A stretch of 64,000 nucleotides of DNA from an uncultured Lachnospiraceae bacterium (GCA_934432595.1 CAKRYR010000011.1:21146-85145); one strand, 5' to 3'; counted from the first letter of the stretch, positions 53,075 through 62,372 are shown. A program made the numbers and translations. Notes: generated by a model from the letters alone, not told the origin.

Positions 53075-54082
53075 TTAATCATTATTACTTGATTCTATAA
53101 ATTTCTCAAGTTGTTTGTATGCCTTACCACTATCAATTGCATCCCTTGCAATAGCTATACCTTCTTCAATAGAACAACCTTTTGCAATATGAATTGCAGC
53201 TCCTGCATTTAACAATACTATATCTGTCTTTGGTCCTTGTTCACCTTGTAAAATTCTTCTTACTATATCAGCATTTTCCTGTGGTGTTCCACCTTCTAAG
53301 TCTTCTTTTTTACATCTAGTAAATCCATAATCCTCTGGTTTTATTTCATATGTTTTAAATTCTCCATTAATATATTCACATACAAATGTAGGTGCACTTA
53401 AGGATATCTCATCCATTTTATCTTCACCATAAACAACCATTGTGCTCTTAACACCTAGATTAGCCAATACCCTTGCTAATGGTTCAACTAAAGCTTTTCC
53501 ATATACACCTAATAGTTGCATACTAGCACCTGCTGGATTGGCAAGGGGTCCTAAACAATTGAAAAGAGTTCTAATTCCCATTTCTTTTCTAACGCCACCT
53601 ACATATCTCATTGCTGTATGATATTTTTGTGCAAATAAGAAACAAATATTTAACTCATTTAATATCTCTTTACTTCTCTCTGGCTCTAAATCTATCTTAA
53701 CTCCTAATGCTTCTAAACAATCTGCAGTTCCACATTTACTTGATGCAGCTCTATTGCCATGCTTAGCAACTGGAATTCCTACTGATGATGCTACTATTGA
53801 TGCAAGTGTAGATATATTAATAGAATTAGATCCATCTCCACCTGTACCAACTATTTCAAGAACATCCATATCATTTAAAAATCTCTCACAATGTTCTCTC
53901 ATAACCTTTGCCGCTGCTGTTATCTCTTCAATTGTTTCACCTTTCATGTTAAGTGCTGTTAAAAATGATGCTTTTTGTGCATCTGTTGCAACACCTTCCA
54001 TTATCTCATTCATAACCTCTGTCATCATCTCATTAGTTAAATCTTCCTTTTGTGTTACCTTTGCAATTGCTTCTTTAATCAT
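53075..54082 (-). CDS. trpD: Anthranilate phosphoribosyltransferase
   Basis: A 335-residue enzyme transferring phosphoribosyl from PRPP to anthranilate. The PRPP loop [14 protein letters not shown] and [12 protein letters not shown] anchor the call. The start at 54082 (MIKEAIAKV) is preferred because GGAG lies 9 nt before it and overlaps the earlier ATG at 54097. It is the first gene of the operon. No trpE or trpG precedes it; the Trp T-box does, so anthranilate must come from genes elsewhere. Confidence 0.94.
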   Translation of the reverse strand: MIKEAIAKVTQKEDLTNEMMTEVMNEIMEGVATDAQKASFLTALNMKGETIEEITAAAKVMREHCERFLNDMDVLEIVGTGGDGSNSINISTLASIVASSVGIPVAKHGNRAASSKCGTADCLEALGVKIDLEPERSKEILNELNICFLFAQKYHTAMRYVGGVRKEMGIRTLFNCLGPLANPAGASMQLLGVYGKALVEPLARVLANLGVKSTMVVYGEDKMDEISLSAPTFVCEYINGEFKTYEIKPEDYGFTRCKKEDLEGGTPQENADIVRRILQGEQGPKTDIVLLNAGAAIHIAKGCSIEEGIAIARDAIDSGKAYKQLEKFIESSNND

Positions 54083-54164
54083 AGTTAACATCTCCATTTC
54101 TTTTAAAAATTTTATTCAAAAATTTCTGATGGAAATCGTGCATCCTAAGTGGAACGTTTTTATT

Positions 54165-54450
54165 TAAATAAAAACGCCCTTGGCAAAAGAATACTCTTTC
54201 GCCAAGGACGGTAATATCATTTATTATAAAATCCTACCGCGGTGCCACCTTGCTTTATGGAATCCACACACTCATCAGAATACTAACATATTCCTGGCAA
54301 CTTACGTATGCCCTCACGTCGTAGAATACTCAGAAATAATAATTTCCTTTGACTACGCCCTCCGTGGTCCATTTAATAAATAGCTTTCTATTGGTTCTCA
54401 GCAATCCCAACTCTCTGTAAGTGCCCTGTTTATTTTTATCTCCACTTCAT
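54165..54450 (-). ncRNA. Tryptophan T-box riboswitch
   Basis: The minus strand holds the T-box signature GGTGGCACCGCGG (54237-54249) and a downstream terminator CCTTGGCG...GCCAAGG (54178-54207) with a T-rich tail. Stem I elements AGAGAGTTGG and GCTGAGAA are present, with a specifier-loop TGG at 54369-54371 followed by A. UGG is the only Trp codon. It senses uncharged tRNA-Trp and allows transcription into trpD. Confidence 0.92.
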
Positions 54451-54478
54451 CGGTTTAATATTATTTAGTTATAATAAG

Positions 54479-54509
54479 ATTATAACCCCAAATGGGTATA
54501 AGTTGTCAA
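54479..54509 (-). promoter_or_regulatory. Promoter of the trp operon
   Basis: Minus strand: TTGACA (54504-54509) and TATAAT (54479-54484) separated by 19 bp. Both boxes are consensus, the spacing is long. The T-box starts about 25 nt further. Confidence 0.6.
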
Positions 54510-54575
54510 GGATTATTTCCAAGGGTTTTACCACATTTTCTTATCTTGTTTTAATCGCTTACCTTTACTTTTTTA

Positions 54576-55328
54576 TCATATCTGTCCACAAACATAATAT
54601 TTTATTACTGCAATTGCCTCTCTCAAGTATAAGTTGGGAACTGTATACCATCTTATACTTGAGCCCAAACCTTTTATATTATTTAATCCTTGTTTTTTGG
54701 CAATCTTTATACTTCTATATACATGAAAATTATTAGTAACTATTACAACTTTACTATCTTTATCAGATATTAATTCTTTACTAAATTTAATGTTTTCATC
54801 TGTATTAACAGACTTATCTTCCATAATGATTCTTTCTTCTTTTATTTCTTTATTTATCAAATATCTTTTCATTGCTTCTGCTTCAGTTATATTTTCTCCT
54901 GGTCCTTTACCACCAGATACAATAACTTTAGTATTCTTATTTTCTTCAAGGTACTGACACGCTTTGTGCAGACGAGTAACTAAGTTATGAGAAGGTACAT
55001 CTCCTCTTACCTTTGCACCTAATACTATTACATAATCTGCTCCTTTATCAGGTACAGATGCTCCTGAAACTATAACTATCGCTAGTACACTGATGATTAA
55101 TACTGAAACCACGCTAACCAAACTAATTATTATAATTCTTACAGCAATATGTAATTTTCCCCACATATTAAGAACTAATTTGCTTTTTATTCCTAACACT
55201 ATGCACACTATTGCTATCAATAGCCATACATAAGTAAATTTATTGGTTAATCCAGCTAATAAAGCATACATTATAAAATATATTAAACTTGAAAAACCTA
55301 GTATTATATTAAACCATTTAAAAAACAT
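54576..55328 (-). CDS. DUF218/YdcF-like membrane protein
   Basis: A 250-residue protein with three or four N-terminal TM helices (up to about 105) and a DUF218 domain: ADYVIVLGAKVRGD, VIVSGGKGPGE, the ITEAEAMKRYL helix and VTNNFHVYRS. Relatives (SanA, ElyC, YdcF) act in envelope or peptidoglycan precursor homeostasis with no agreed reaction. A GTG at 55337 opens the frame, but the ATG at 55328 has AAAGGTG at 6 nt and is chosen. Confidence 0.82.
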   Translation of the reverse strand: MFFKWFNIILGFSSLIYFIMYALLAGLTNKFTYVWLLIAIVCIVLGIKSKLVLNMWGKLHIAVRIIIISLVSVVSVLIISVLAIVIVSGASVPDKGADYVIVLGAKVRGDVPSHNLVTRLHKACQYLEENKNTKVIVSGGKGPGENITEAEAMKRYLINKEIKEERIIMEDKSVNTDENIKFSKELISDKDSKVVIVTNNFHVYRSIKIAKKQGLNNIKGLGSSIRWYTVPNLYLREAIAVIKYYVCGQI

Positions 55329-55457
55329 TTTACACACCTTTCCCCATAAAACTTTCGTTTACTATAGTTTATACAAATATAAATTAGATATAAAAATAGC
55401 AAACCTCATTTAAGCATTATTTTCTTAATAAGGTCTTCTATTTTTTACTCAACTATT

Positions 55458-56219
55458 CTAATTATTCATCTCTGATAAATCCTTTACTATCTCACCAGCC
55501 ATTATAAGTCCTGCAACTGCAGGGGTAAATGCTGTGCTTCCTGGTATATCTCTTCTTTCTGTACATTTATGAGCCGCACCAGGTGGGCATATACAATTAG
55601 TACGACAACTTATAGACATATCTTCTAGTGGCTTAATTGGTTGTTCATCAGAATACACTACTTTCAGATGCTTAATGTTACGTTTCTTTAATTCACGACG
55701 CATAACTTTAGCAAGTGGGTCCATCTGAGTTTTATATATATCCGCCACTTTAAATCTACTTGCATCTAATTTATTCCCTGCACCCATTGCACTAATTACA
55801 GGTATATTTAGACTCTTTGCTCTAACTATAATCTCTAACTTAGCAGTAACGGTATCTACTGCATCTACTACATAATCATATTCTTCAAACGGAAAATCAT
55901 CTGCATTCTCAGGTAAGAAAAAGCATTTATGAACTCTTACATCAACCTTAGGATTGATATCCAACATTCTCTCTTTCATTACATCTACCTTATATTTTCC
56001 TACAGTTTTTCTTGTAGCTATAATCTGTCTATTAAGATTAGTTAAGCATACTTTATCATCATCTATAAGGTCAAATGCACCTACTCCACTTCGTACAAGT
56101 GCTTCACATACATATCCACCTACTCCACCTATTCCAAATACTGCAACTCTTGAGTTACTCATTTTCTCTATGGCTTCTTCGCCTATAAGTAACTGTGTTC
56201 TTGAAAATTGATTTAACAT
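55458..56219 (-). CDS. tcdA: tRNA threonylcarbamoyladenosine dehydratase (ThiF/HesA family)
   Basis: A 253-residue E1-like enzyme that makes the cyclic form of t6A37 in tRNA. It has the nucleotide motif GIGGVGGYVCEALVRSGVG, NLNRQI for ATP, the DAVDTVTAK motif and the late Cys-containing CPPGAAHKCTERR. The TcdA/CsdL call over generic ThiF rests on length and on the RR(D/E)IPGSTAFTPAVAG ending. It seems monocistronic. Confidence 0.88.
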   Translation of the reverse strand: MLNQFSRTQLLIGEEAIEKMSNSRVAVFGIGGVGGYVCEALVRSGVGAFDLIDDDKVCLTNLNRQIIATRKTVGKYKVDVMKERMLDINPKVDVRVHKCFFLPENADDFPFEEYDYVVDAVDTVTAKLEIIVRAKSLNIPVISAMGAGNKLDASRFKVADIYKTQMDPLAKVMRRELKKRNIKHLKVVYSDEQPIKPLEDMSISCRTNCICPPGAAHKCTERRDIPGSTAFTPAVAGLIMAGEIVKDLSEMNN

Positions 56220-56950
56220 AACTTTATCTATACCTCTCTAATTTATAATTCAAAAGAATTGCACATCTATTTATAATTCTCAGTAATCCCATTCCCCATG
56301 CTTCAACAATATGCCTTAAAACATAATTATATGCATTATCAACCTGAGTATAAATAGGTCCAGAGGATTCCTTTTGGTCAATAAATTTTTCTTTACATAA
56401 TAGTTTTTTAATCTATCATAAGTTATAAAAAAAATTTTCTTATTTCTTTATTTACATATGACTATATTTTTCTATTTCCCCACTAACAACTAATTAACAT
56501 ATTGCTATTATAAACAACGCAATATTCAAAAGTCAATAAACATATTCCTTTGAGATATACAATAAACTTGTTATAGAACAGCTAACACTACTTGAATGTG
56601 ATGCATCTTTGTTACATGTAAATGTTGCAGTTGCACTTGTATATCCTGAATATCCTTCGCTGGTACATGACACACTCTAATAACTTTGTGATAAAAAGTA
56701 TACATCCACAGTGACCTTTAAATGTTGAACAAGCTTCTAAAGTAACTTCCTATAAGCTTCTTAAGTGGTAACTTTTCAAGCCCTCCTAGAGTCATTCTTG
56801 TCTCGTATACTTTATCGCCAGATATATGTATCTCTGCATTATTCCCTACCATAAGAACATAAAGAATTGTACTTATATTAAGGACAACTTTTCTTTTTTT
56901 TTATATAATTGTAATATTTTTTATCTCTTGCATATCAAATACCCTTCTAA
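56220..56950. other. Gene-poor stretch with decayed fragments
   Basis: No intact gene in 731 bp. Two minus-strand fragments look protein-derived. One spans 56718-56852 (MVGNNAEIHISGDKVYETRM and on to a stop). The other spans about 56535-56672 and reads EGYSGYTSATATFTCNKDAS before a stop; that pattern resembles repeats of large secreted proteins. Neither has a credible RBS. They are probably remains of a lost surface-protein gene. Confidence 0.35.
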
Positions 56951-57280
56951 CTAAATTTCAATCATTTCTAGCAATTCTGGAATATCATTTTTTAATGTTT
57001 CATAAACAATCTTTAAATCAACATTCCCATAATCATGTACTATTCTATTTCTTAAACCATATAAAGAATTCCATGGTATGTAGCTTTTCCCTTGTTTATA
57101 CTCATCAGATAGTTTCTTTGCATTTTCAGAAATTTGTATCATACGAAATAGCATAGAATCTAATAATACCTCATTTGCATTCAATTCATCTGCATCAATA
57201 TTATACATATGTTTTACTATAAACTGCAAATCCTGTATAATTTTATGAATATAGTACTTATCATTCTTAATATTATCCAT
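56951..57280 (-). CDS. hepT: HepT-like toxin (DUF86, predicted RNase)
   Basis: A 109-residue HEPN protein. The active-site motif Rx4HxY is intact in RNRIVHDYGN (about residues 82-91), the signature of HepT RNases. It starts inside the 3' end of the antitoxin gene (8-nt overlap), the standard order for MntA-HepT modules. In characterised pairs MntA blocks HepT by AMPylating the Tyr of this motif, and that Tyr is present here. Confidence 0.85.
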   Translation of the reverse strand: MDNIKNDKYYIHKIIQDLQFIVKHMYNIDADELNANEVLLDSMLFRMIQISENAKKLSDEYKQGKSYIPWNSLYGLRNRIVHDYGNVDLKIVYETLKNDIPELLEMIEI

Positions 57281-57746
57281 ATATCTTTATCCCATCCCTT
57301 AATATTTCTTGTGTTAACTCAAAATTATCTTTTAACTGATCGATATCTAAAACATCCACTTTCTTATGCAATACTGTTCTAATTTCTTCTACCAGACCAT
57401 AGTATTTTAATCCTTTAACATTCGCCGAAATAAGAAGATCCACATCACTTGTAGGTGTTGCTTTTGATTTCGCATATGAACCAAAAAGATAACAAAAACT
57501 TACATCATATTTATCAAATACCTCTTTACATTTTCGTTTTATATCATCAATCTCAATAATTCCGTGTTCTTCATCAATAGGATTTATCTCTAATAACTTA
57601 TCTAAAATATAGTTATATTTTAATGTTCCTGCTTTTCTTTCATCATTTTCATATGATATATACGAACGCAAAGAAACTCCTACTAAATCTGCCACCTGTT
57701 GCTGGGTCAATTTCTTTTCATTTCTTAACTCTTTTAGCTCTCCCAT
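57273..57746 (-). CDS. mntA: MntA-type antitoxin with N-terminal HTH
   Basis: A 157-residue protein. Residues 1-55 are an XRE-type helix-turn-helix (KKLTQQQVADLVGVSLRSY), and residues about 80-157 a minimal nucleotidyltransferase with GSYAKSKATPTSDVDLLI (GSx10DxD) intact. The fusion lets the antitoxin bind its own promoter; inverted repeats lie immediately upstream. The domain order and overlap with hepT make the pair a type VII toxin-antitoxin system. Confidence 0.85.
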   Translation of the reverse strand: MGELKELRNEKKLTQQQVADLVGVSLRSYISYENDERKAGTLKYNYILDKLLEINPIDEEHGIIEIDDIKRKCKEVFDKYDVSFCYLFGSYAKSKATPTSDVDLLISANVKGLKYYGLVEEIRTVLHKKVDVLDIDQLKDNFELTQEILRDGIKIYG

Positions 57747-57769
57747 ATTTACACCTCCAATTATATTTT

Positions 57770-57825
57770 AATGCAAATATTGCATTTTTGTCAAATGTAT
57801 AAAATGCAATATTTGCACTTTTTTA
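57770..57825 (-). promoter_or_regulatory. Paired operator of the MntA/HepT module
   Basis: Two near-identical palindromes, ATGCAAATATTGCAT and ATGCAATATTTGCA, stand about 35 bp apart and flank a TTGACA -35 box (minus strand). The spacing and position fit autorepression by the HTH of MntA. Confidence 0.65.
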
Positions 57826-57851
57826 ATTCTAGTATGCAAATACTTGTTTTA

Positions 57852-58031
57852 TTAATTTCCCCCTGGGCCATCCCTTCTTGGTACTTCATCAGGTATTACA
57901 TTTTCTGTTCTATCGTACTCAATAATCTTAACATCATCTTTTGTACTATTCTTATCTGGTTTTGGAATATCCCCATCACCATATTCTGTATTATAATCAT
58001 AATCTAAATTAATTTTATTTTGTTCCTTCAT
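57852..58031 (-). CDS. Small acidic protein ending RRDGPGGN
   Basis: A 59-residue minus-strand frame (MKEQNKINLDYDYNTEYG to VPRRDGPGGN) with a full AAAGGAGGG 8 nt before the ATG. It is rich in Asp, Asn and Lys and has no Cys, TM or signal segment. The C-terminus is strikingly Gly/Pro-rich. The RBS forms the 3' arm of a 13-bp hairpin, so translation or transcription may be controlled by that structure. No family was recognised; a modified or sensed peptide is one possibility. Confidence 0.55.
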   Translation of the reverse strand: MKEQNKINLDYDYNTEYGDGDIPKPDKNSTKDDVKIIEYDRTENVIPDEVPRRDGPGGN

Positions 58032-58040
58032 AGTTAAAAC

Positions 58041-58073
58041 CCTCCTTTAGGAATTAGTTTTTCCTAAAGGAGG
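58041..58073 (-). promoter_or_regulatory. Hairpin hiding the RBS of the small protein gene
   Basis: CCTCCTTTAGGAA and TTCCTAAAGGAGG pair perfectly over 13 bp with a 7-nt loop. On the minus strand the 3' arm contains AAAGGAGG, the RBS, followed by GTTTTAACTATG. It can act as a terminator or block translation. Confidence 0.6.
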
Positions 58074-58246
58074 TCTTTTATACTATACATTTATATATTC
58101 AATTTCAAACTATTTATCTATAAATGTTCTTTTAAGTGATTGTACATTCAAATTATCCATCAAAGCAACTAAACCAAGTACTAACCCATGGTAAAAGCCT
58201 TCTGAGCCTGCATCGTAGAAGCTGACAGTTTTATCAACATAGTAAC

Positions 58247-58308
58247 ATTCCACAATATATCAACTTTATTTTGATATATTGCAGAATGTTATCGATATAT
58301 TGCGGAAT
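58247..58308. repeat. Three 15-bp iterons downstream of the AAA ATPase gene
   Basis: GATATATTGCAGAAT (58273-58287) and GATATATTGCGGAAT (58294-58308) are direct copies 21 bp apart. ATTCCACAATATATC (58247-58261) is an inverted copy. Together the first two form a long hairpin. They could be a terminator or protein-binding sites. Confidence 0.5.
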
Positions 58309-58334
58309 ATAAAAATCTTTTGGAATTCATTCTT

Positions 58335-59669
58335 CTACTTCCAAGTTTTCAAATATTCCTTAATCATAAACGCACAAAAATACGGAAAGGTATATATCCC
58401 ATTTGCCTTACCAACATTAAAATCTCCTAGTTTTATTCCATGTTTTATATCACTGTAATTTTTATTTTTTATCAATGATGCTAATGACTTTGACCTATCA
58501 TTATTAGCTTTAACCTCTACCGGAATAAGCTCATTTTTTGAGCGTACAAAAAAATCTTCTTCCAGTGTAGAATTTTCTTTTTTGTAATAAAAAAGCCCCA
58601 ATCCCTGTTTTATGAAAGCCTCTGCAACAAAATTTTCATATAAAGCTCCCTTGTAAACACCCAAGTTTTTATTTATCCTAAGATCTTCCTGAGCCTCTTC
58701 ATCCAATGCAGATACCAATAATCCTGTATCTGGATAATATAATTTGTATTTTGATTCATCTAAATTTCCCTTCAACGGTAATTCTGGGAAAAGCAAACAA
58801 TTACATTCCATAATTACTCCCGCATCAATTAACCACTCAATGCATCCTGTATATTCACGAGAGCGAGCATTCTTATCTATCTTATTAAATTGGAACTTCT
58901 TATTTTCTTTAGCTAATTGAGAAGGAACACTTCTATAAACTCTAATAATTTTTGTTTGTTCCAAACCTTCGGCATATTTCCTAACATCTTCTTCATAATC
59001 TAATCTAATTTGTTGTTGAATCTCTAATGAACCAGAGAAAGTTCCCGTTTCAATATATCCTTTTACTACATTAGGCATTCCTCCCAAGACACAATAATCA
59101 AGGAACAAAGACCTATATACAGATAATTCTGTATCACTAAATGGTATATTTCCCACCATATGATTATATATATCTCTTATCTGATTCTCATGATAACCTT
59201 TTGCCCACAAAAATTCCTCAAAATCCATGGAATACATTTCATAGTCAGATTTATATCCAACACTGTTACTGTGTATCTTTTTATAATTAATCCCAAGCAT
59301 TGAACCACTACAGATAACATCATATCTTCCATCAAGTTTAAATGCCTTTAAAGTAGTTGCTACATCTGGATATTCTTGAATTTCATCAAAAATAATAATA
59401 GTTTCATTCTCTATAAAATTAATCGATGGATCAGCAAGAGTAATATTCTTTATGACAGTTTCTACATCATATCCATCGCTTACTATCGCCCTATACTTTT
59501 TATCCAACACAAAATTTATATATACAATATTACTGTAATTTTCACTTGCAAAATGCATAATTGACTCTGTTTTCCCAATCTGTCGAGCTCCTTTTACTAT
59601 CAACGGCTTATGTGTAGGATCTGATTTCCACTTAATCAAGTATTCATCTATTTTTCGCTTCAAATACAT
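58335..59669 (-). CDS. AAA-family ATPase with DUF4143 domain
   Basis: A 444-residue protein of the AAA_14/DUF4143 group. The N-terminal ATPase has the Walker A KGARQIGKTESI and Walker B IIIFDEIQEYP. After a helical middle part, the C-terminal DUF4143-like domain shows the usual KLYYPDTGLLVSAL and ALYENFVAEAF, ending with a PVEVKANNDRSKSL restriction-like motif. Members are common, mobile and of unclear function. The frame extends to 59699, but AGGAGGG lies 7 nt before the ATG at 59669 (and 4 nt before 59672). Four 32-bp-spaced iterons precede it. Confidence 0.85.
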   Translation of the reverse strand: MYLKRKIDEYLIKWKSDPTHKPLIVKGARQIGKTESIMHFASENYSNIVYINFVLDKKYRAIVSDGYDVETVIKNITLADPSINFIENETIIIFDEIQEYPDVATTLKAFKLDGRYDVICSGSMLGINYKKIHSNSVGYKSDYEMYSMDFEEFLWAKGYHENQIRDIYNHMVGNIPFSDTELSVYRSLFLDYCVLGGMPNVVKGYIETGTFSGSLEIQQQIRLDYEEDVRKYAEGLEQTKIIRVYRSVPSQLAKENKKFQFNKIDKNARSREYTGCIEWLIDAGVIMECNCLLFPELPLKGNLDESKYKLYYPDTGLLVSALDEEAQEDLRINKNLGVYKGALYENFVAEAFIKQGLGLFYYKKENSTLEEDFFVRSKNELIPVEVKANNDRSKSLASLIKNKNYSDIKHGIKLGDFNVGKANGIYTFPYFCAFMIKEYLKTWK

Positions 59670-59693
59670 CATTATCCCTCCTAATTTAAATTG

Positions 59694-59802
59694 TATCACA
59701 TAAAATGAGCTTTCTCAAGGTTATCTATCACATTTTATTAGCCTATTTTTGTATACCTATCACATTTTATGAGGGTTATATATCATTTTTTTCACATTTT
59801 AT
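59694..59802 (-). promoter_or_regulatory. Four 13-bp iterons with exact 32-bp period
   Basis: TATCACATAAAAT (59694), TATCACATTTTAT (59726), TATCACATTTTAT (59758) and TTTCACATTTTAT (59790) start exactly 32 bp apart. They fill the space between the histidine kinase gene and the AAA ATPase gene and lie just upstream of the latter's RBS. Three helical turns apart, they would face one side of the DNA. Confidence 0.7.
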
Positions 59803-59821
59803 GTATTTTAAATCATAACAA

Positions 59822-59852
59822 AACCCCCTTTAGGTTTTAATCTACCCTAAAG
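59822..59852 (-). terminator. Terminator after the histidine kinase gene
   Basis: On the minus strand CCTCCTTTAGG and CCTAAAGGGGG pair around a loop of about 10 nt and run into TTTTGTT. Its sequence is close to the hairpin at 58041-58073, including the flanking AAAAGACCTCC. Confidence 0.75.
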
Positions 59853-59879
59853 GAGGTCTTTTATACATATACTTTTTCC

Positions 59880-62372
59880 TTATTTAAGCCATTTTTCTAA
59901 TGCCCTAGATAGTATCTTCAAATCAATCGGTTTAGCAATATGTTCATTCATACCAGCATTTTTAGAATCTTGTACATCATCTGCAAATGCATTTGCTGTC
60001 ATAGCAATAATCGGTACCTTCTTGCAATAATCTCGATTCATAGCTCGTATTGCTTTTGTTGCATCATAACCGTTCATTTTAGGCATTTGAATATCCATAA
60101 ATATAATATTGTAATGTCCATCATCACACTCTAGTATCTTATCTACAGCTTCTGCACCATTCCAACAATGTTCAATAACTAGTCCTGTCATTTCTAAAAT
60201 TTCTGTTGCAATTTCCGCATTTATTTCATTATCTTCTACTAGTAAAGCACGATAATTTGAAAGGTCCATATCTTCTAGTTCAACAAATGGTGGGGCAATG
60301 TCTTTTTGTTCCTCTTCTTCCACAAGAGTATCAAAAGTATTTACCAATCTAGAACGGAATAGTGGTTTATTTATAAAGCCATTGACACCAACTGCTCTTG
60401 CATCTTGTTCTATATCTGACCAATCATATTCTGCTATAATAATTGGTACATCATCTCCAATTGTTCTTCTAATCTCTTTTATATTTTCAATTCCATCATT
60501 ATCTGGCATTCTCCAGTCTAAGATGCAAGCAAAATAATCTCTATTTTTTTCATTATGAAGGTTAATTTGTTCAATAGCTTCTTGTGTTGTAAGAGCACTA
60601 TCTACCTTCATTCCAAAATCATTCAATATCTTACAACAAGACTTTAAAGTTTCTAAATTATCATCTATTACAAGTACATCTAAGTTTTTAAATCGGTCAA
60701 ACTGTCCTTGTTTAACATCCTGAAGCTTTAGATATATTGTAACTATAAAGCGTGAACCAACTCCTAGCTTGCTTTCCACCGTAATATCGCCCCCCATCAT
60801 ACGAGCAATGTTTCGGCTAATTGCCATACCAAGTCCTGTTCCCTGAATCTTACTTACCCTTCTATCTGTAGCTCTGACAAATGGTTCAAATAATTTTTCC
60901 ATAAACTCCTCACTCATACCAATACCATTATCTTCAAATATAAATTCATAACATCCCACTTTTTCCTGATTACAAGGTTTTTCCATTACAGAAAGGCTTA
61001 TTTTCCCACCATCATGTGTGAATTTTGCCGCATTGCTTATAAGATTCATAAAAATCTTCTGTATACGGAAGCTATCACCTACAACTGCCTCATGGATTAC
61101 ACCTGAAATATTAACAGAGAATTCATGTTGATGCTCTGTAATTAATGAATTAGTCATAATAACAAGATTATCAAATAATTCTGAAAGATTAAACTTCTCT
61201 TCAACTAAATCAACCTTACCTGACTCTATTTTACTCATATCTAATACTTCATTTATTAAGCTAAGCATATGATTACTTGCCTTTGTAATCTTTTGTAGAC
61301 AATCCTGAACACGTTCTTTATCATCTATGTGAGCTAAAGCAATATTGGCCATACCTATAATTCCATTCATTGGCGTACGAATATCATGGGACATATTTGA
61401 TAAAAACTCTGTTTTAGCTTTATTAGCCGCCTCTGCTGCTTCATATGCCGCCTTTAGTGCCATCTCCTGCATCTTTATATGTCTCTGCTCTTGTTCAACT
61501 ACTAAATCAACATTTCTAATTCCTAGAATAATAAAACCTTCTGCTGTTCTCCAAGAATACATTCTCATAAATGTAACTTGAAAATGATGAATTCCTGTAT
61601 CATCATAACGCACACGATAACTACATATATATTCATCACTTTTTTCCAATTCTCGTTGTACCACATCAGTAGCAACAGCTGCCCGTAATTCTTCCTTATC
61701 CTCATCTATAACATATTTGGATATATAATTATCCCATGTTTCATTATAAGAACATCTAATTTTACGTTCATTTTCTGGATATATCTTTCCAGCTATCTTA
61801 ATTGTTGTAGATGTATCATTTTCCATATCAATCAACATAACATCTGTATAATCCTTACTAAGAACATCCGCTATCTCCATCTCATCACGCAAAGTTTCAT
61901 TTATTTTCTCAACTTCAGCAAGTGCAATCTCAATTTTTTCCTGCTGAGCTAGTTCTTGCAAAACTGCATTCTCATCAAAAAGTTTTCTAAAACCACAAAA
62001 TACTTTATTTCTCTTTCCATCTTCACTTCGCCCTTCTGAAATAAAACAACATCTAACCAAATCCCCCTTTGTTGAAATAAACTCCTGAATAATAATAGAT
62101 TTATCACCAAGTCGTGTAACAACTGTATCTATATCTACAAAAATGTGCATAACTGACCTATACTCTTTCGCTACGAAATTATCAACTATTGTCTCCAATA
62201 TAAATTTGACATTTTCTTTATCATCGAATGAATATTCAAAATCCTCATAATGTACAAGTTCCTCTAAAGAATTCTCCTCTAAATCAATATAATATAAAGC
62301 ACTAAACATACTTTTTAGTAAATCTATAATTGCAGTATATTTCTTTGATGATTTTTCTTCTAATATTACCAT
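59880..62372 (-). CDS. Hybrid sensor histidine kinase with two receiver domains
   Basis: An 830-residue cytoplasmic protein without TM helices. An N-terminal sensory region with PAS-like character (about 1-300) leads by a coiled coil to the DHp domain with the phospho-accepting His in FLSNMSHDIRTPMNG. The ATPase domain follows, with N-box LISNAAKF and DNGIGM, GTGLGMAI. Two receivers end the chain: LVIDDN...LDWRMPDNDG and LVEDN...MDIQMPKMNG, each with its Asp. No output domain is present, so it must signal through a partner. The ATG at 62372 has GGAGG at 6 nt. A terminator hairpin lies directly upstream. Confidence 0.92.
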   Translation of the reverse strand: MVILEEKSSKKYTAIIDLLKSMFSALYYIDLEENSLEELVHYEDFEYSFDDKENVKFILETIVDNFVAKEYRSVMHIFVDIDTVVTRLGDKSIIIQEFISTKGDLVRCCFISEGRSEDGKRNKVFCGFRKLFDENAVLQELAQQEKIEIALAEVEKINETLRDEMEIADVLSKDYTDVMLIDMENDTSTTIKIAGKIYPENERKIRCSYNETWDNYISKYVIDEDKEELRAAVATDVVQRELEKSDEYICSYRVRYDDTGIHHFQVTFMRMYSWRTAEGFIILGIRNVDLVVEQEQRHIKMQEMALKAAYEAAEAANKAKTEFLSNMSHDIRTPMNGIIGMANIALAHIDDKERVQDCLQKITKASNHMLSLINEVLDMSKIESGKVDLVEEKFNLSELFDNLVIMTNSLITEHQHEFSVNISGVIHEAVVGDSFRIQKIFMNLISNAAKFTHDGGKISLSVMEKPCNQEKVGCYEFIFEDNGIGMSEEFMEKLFEPFVRATDRRVSKIQGTGLGMAISRNIARMMGGDITVESKLGVGSRFIVTIYLKLQDVKQGQFDRFKNLDVLVIDDNLETLKSCCKILNDFGMKVDSALTTQEAIEQINLHNEKNRDYFACILDWRMPDNDGIENIKEIRRTIGDDVPIIIAEYDWSDIEQDARAVGVNGFINKPLFRSRLVNTFDTLVEEEEQKDIAPPFVELEDMDLSNYRALLVEDNEINAEIATEILEMTGLVIEHCWNGAEAVDKILECDDGHYNIIFMDIQMPKMNGYDATKAIRAMNRDYCKKVPIIAMTANAFADDVQDSKNAGMNEHIAKPIDLKILSRALEKWLK

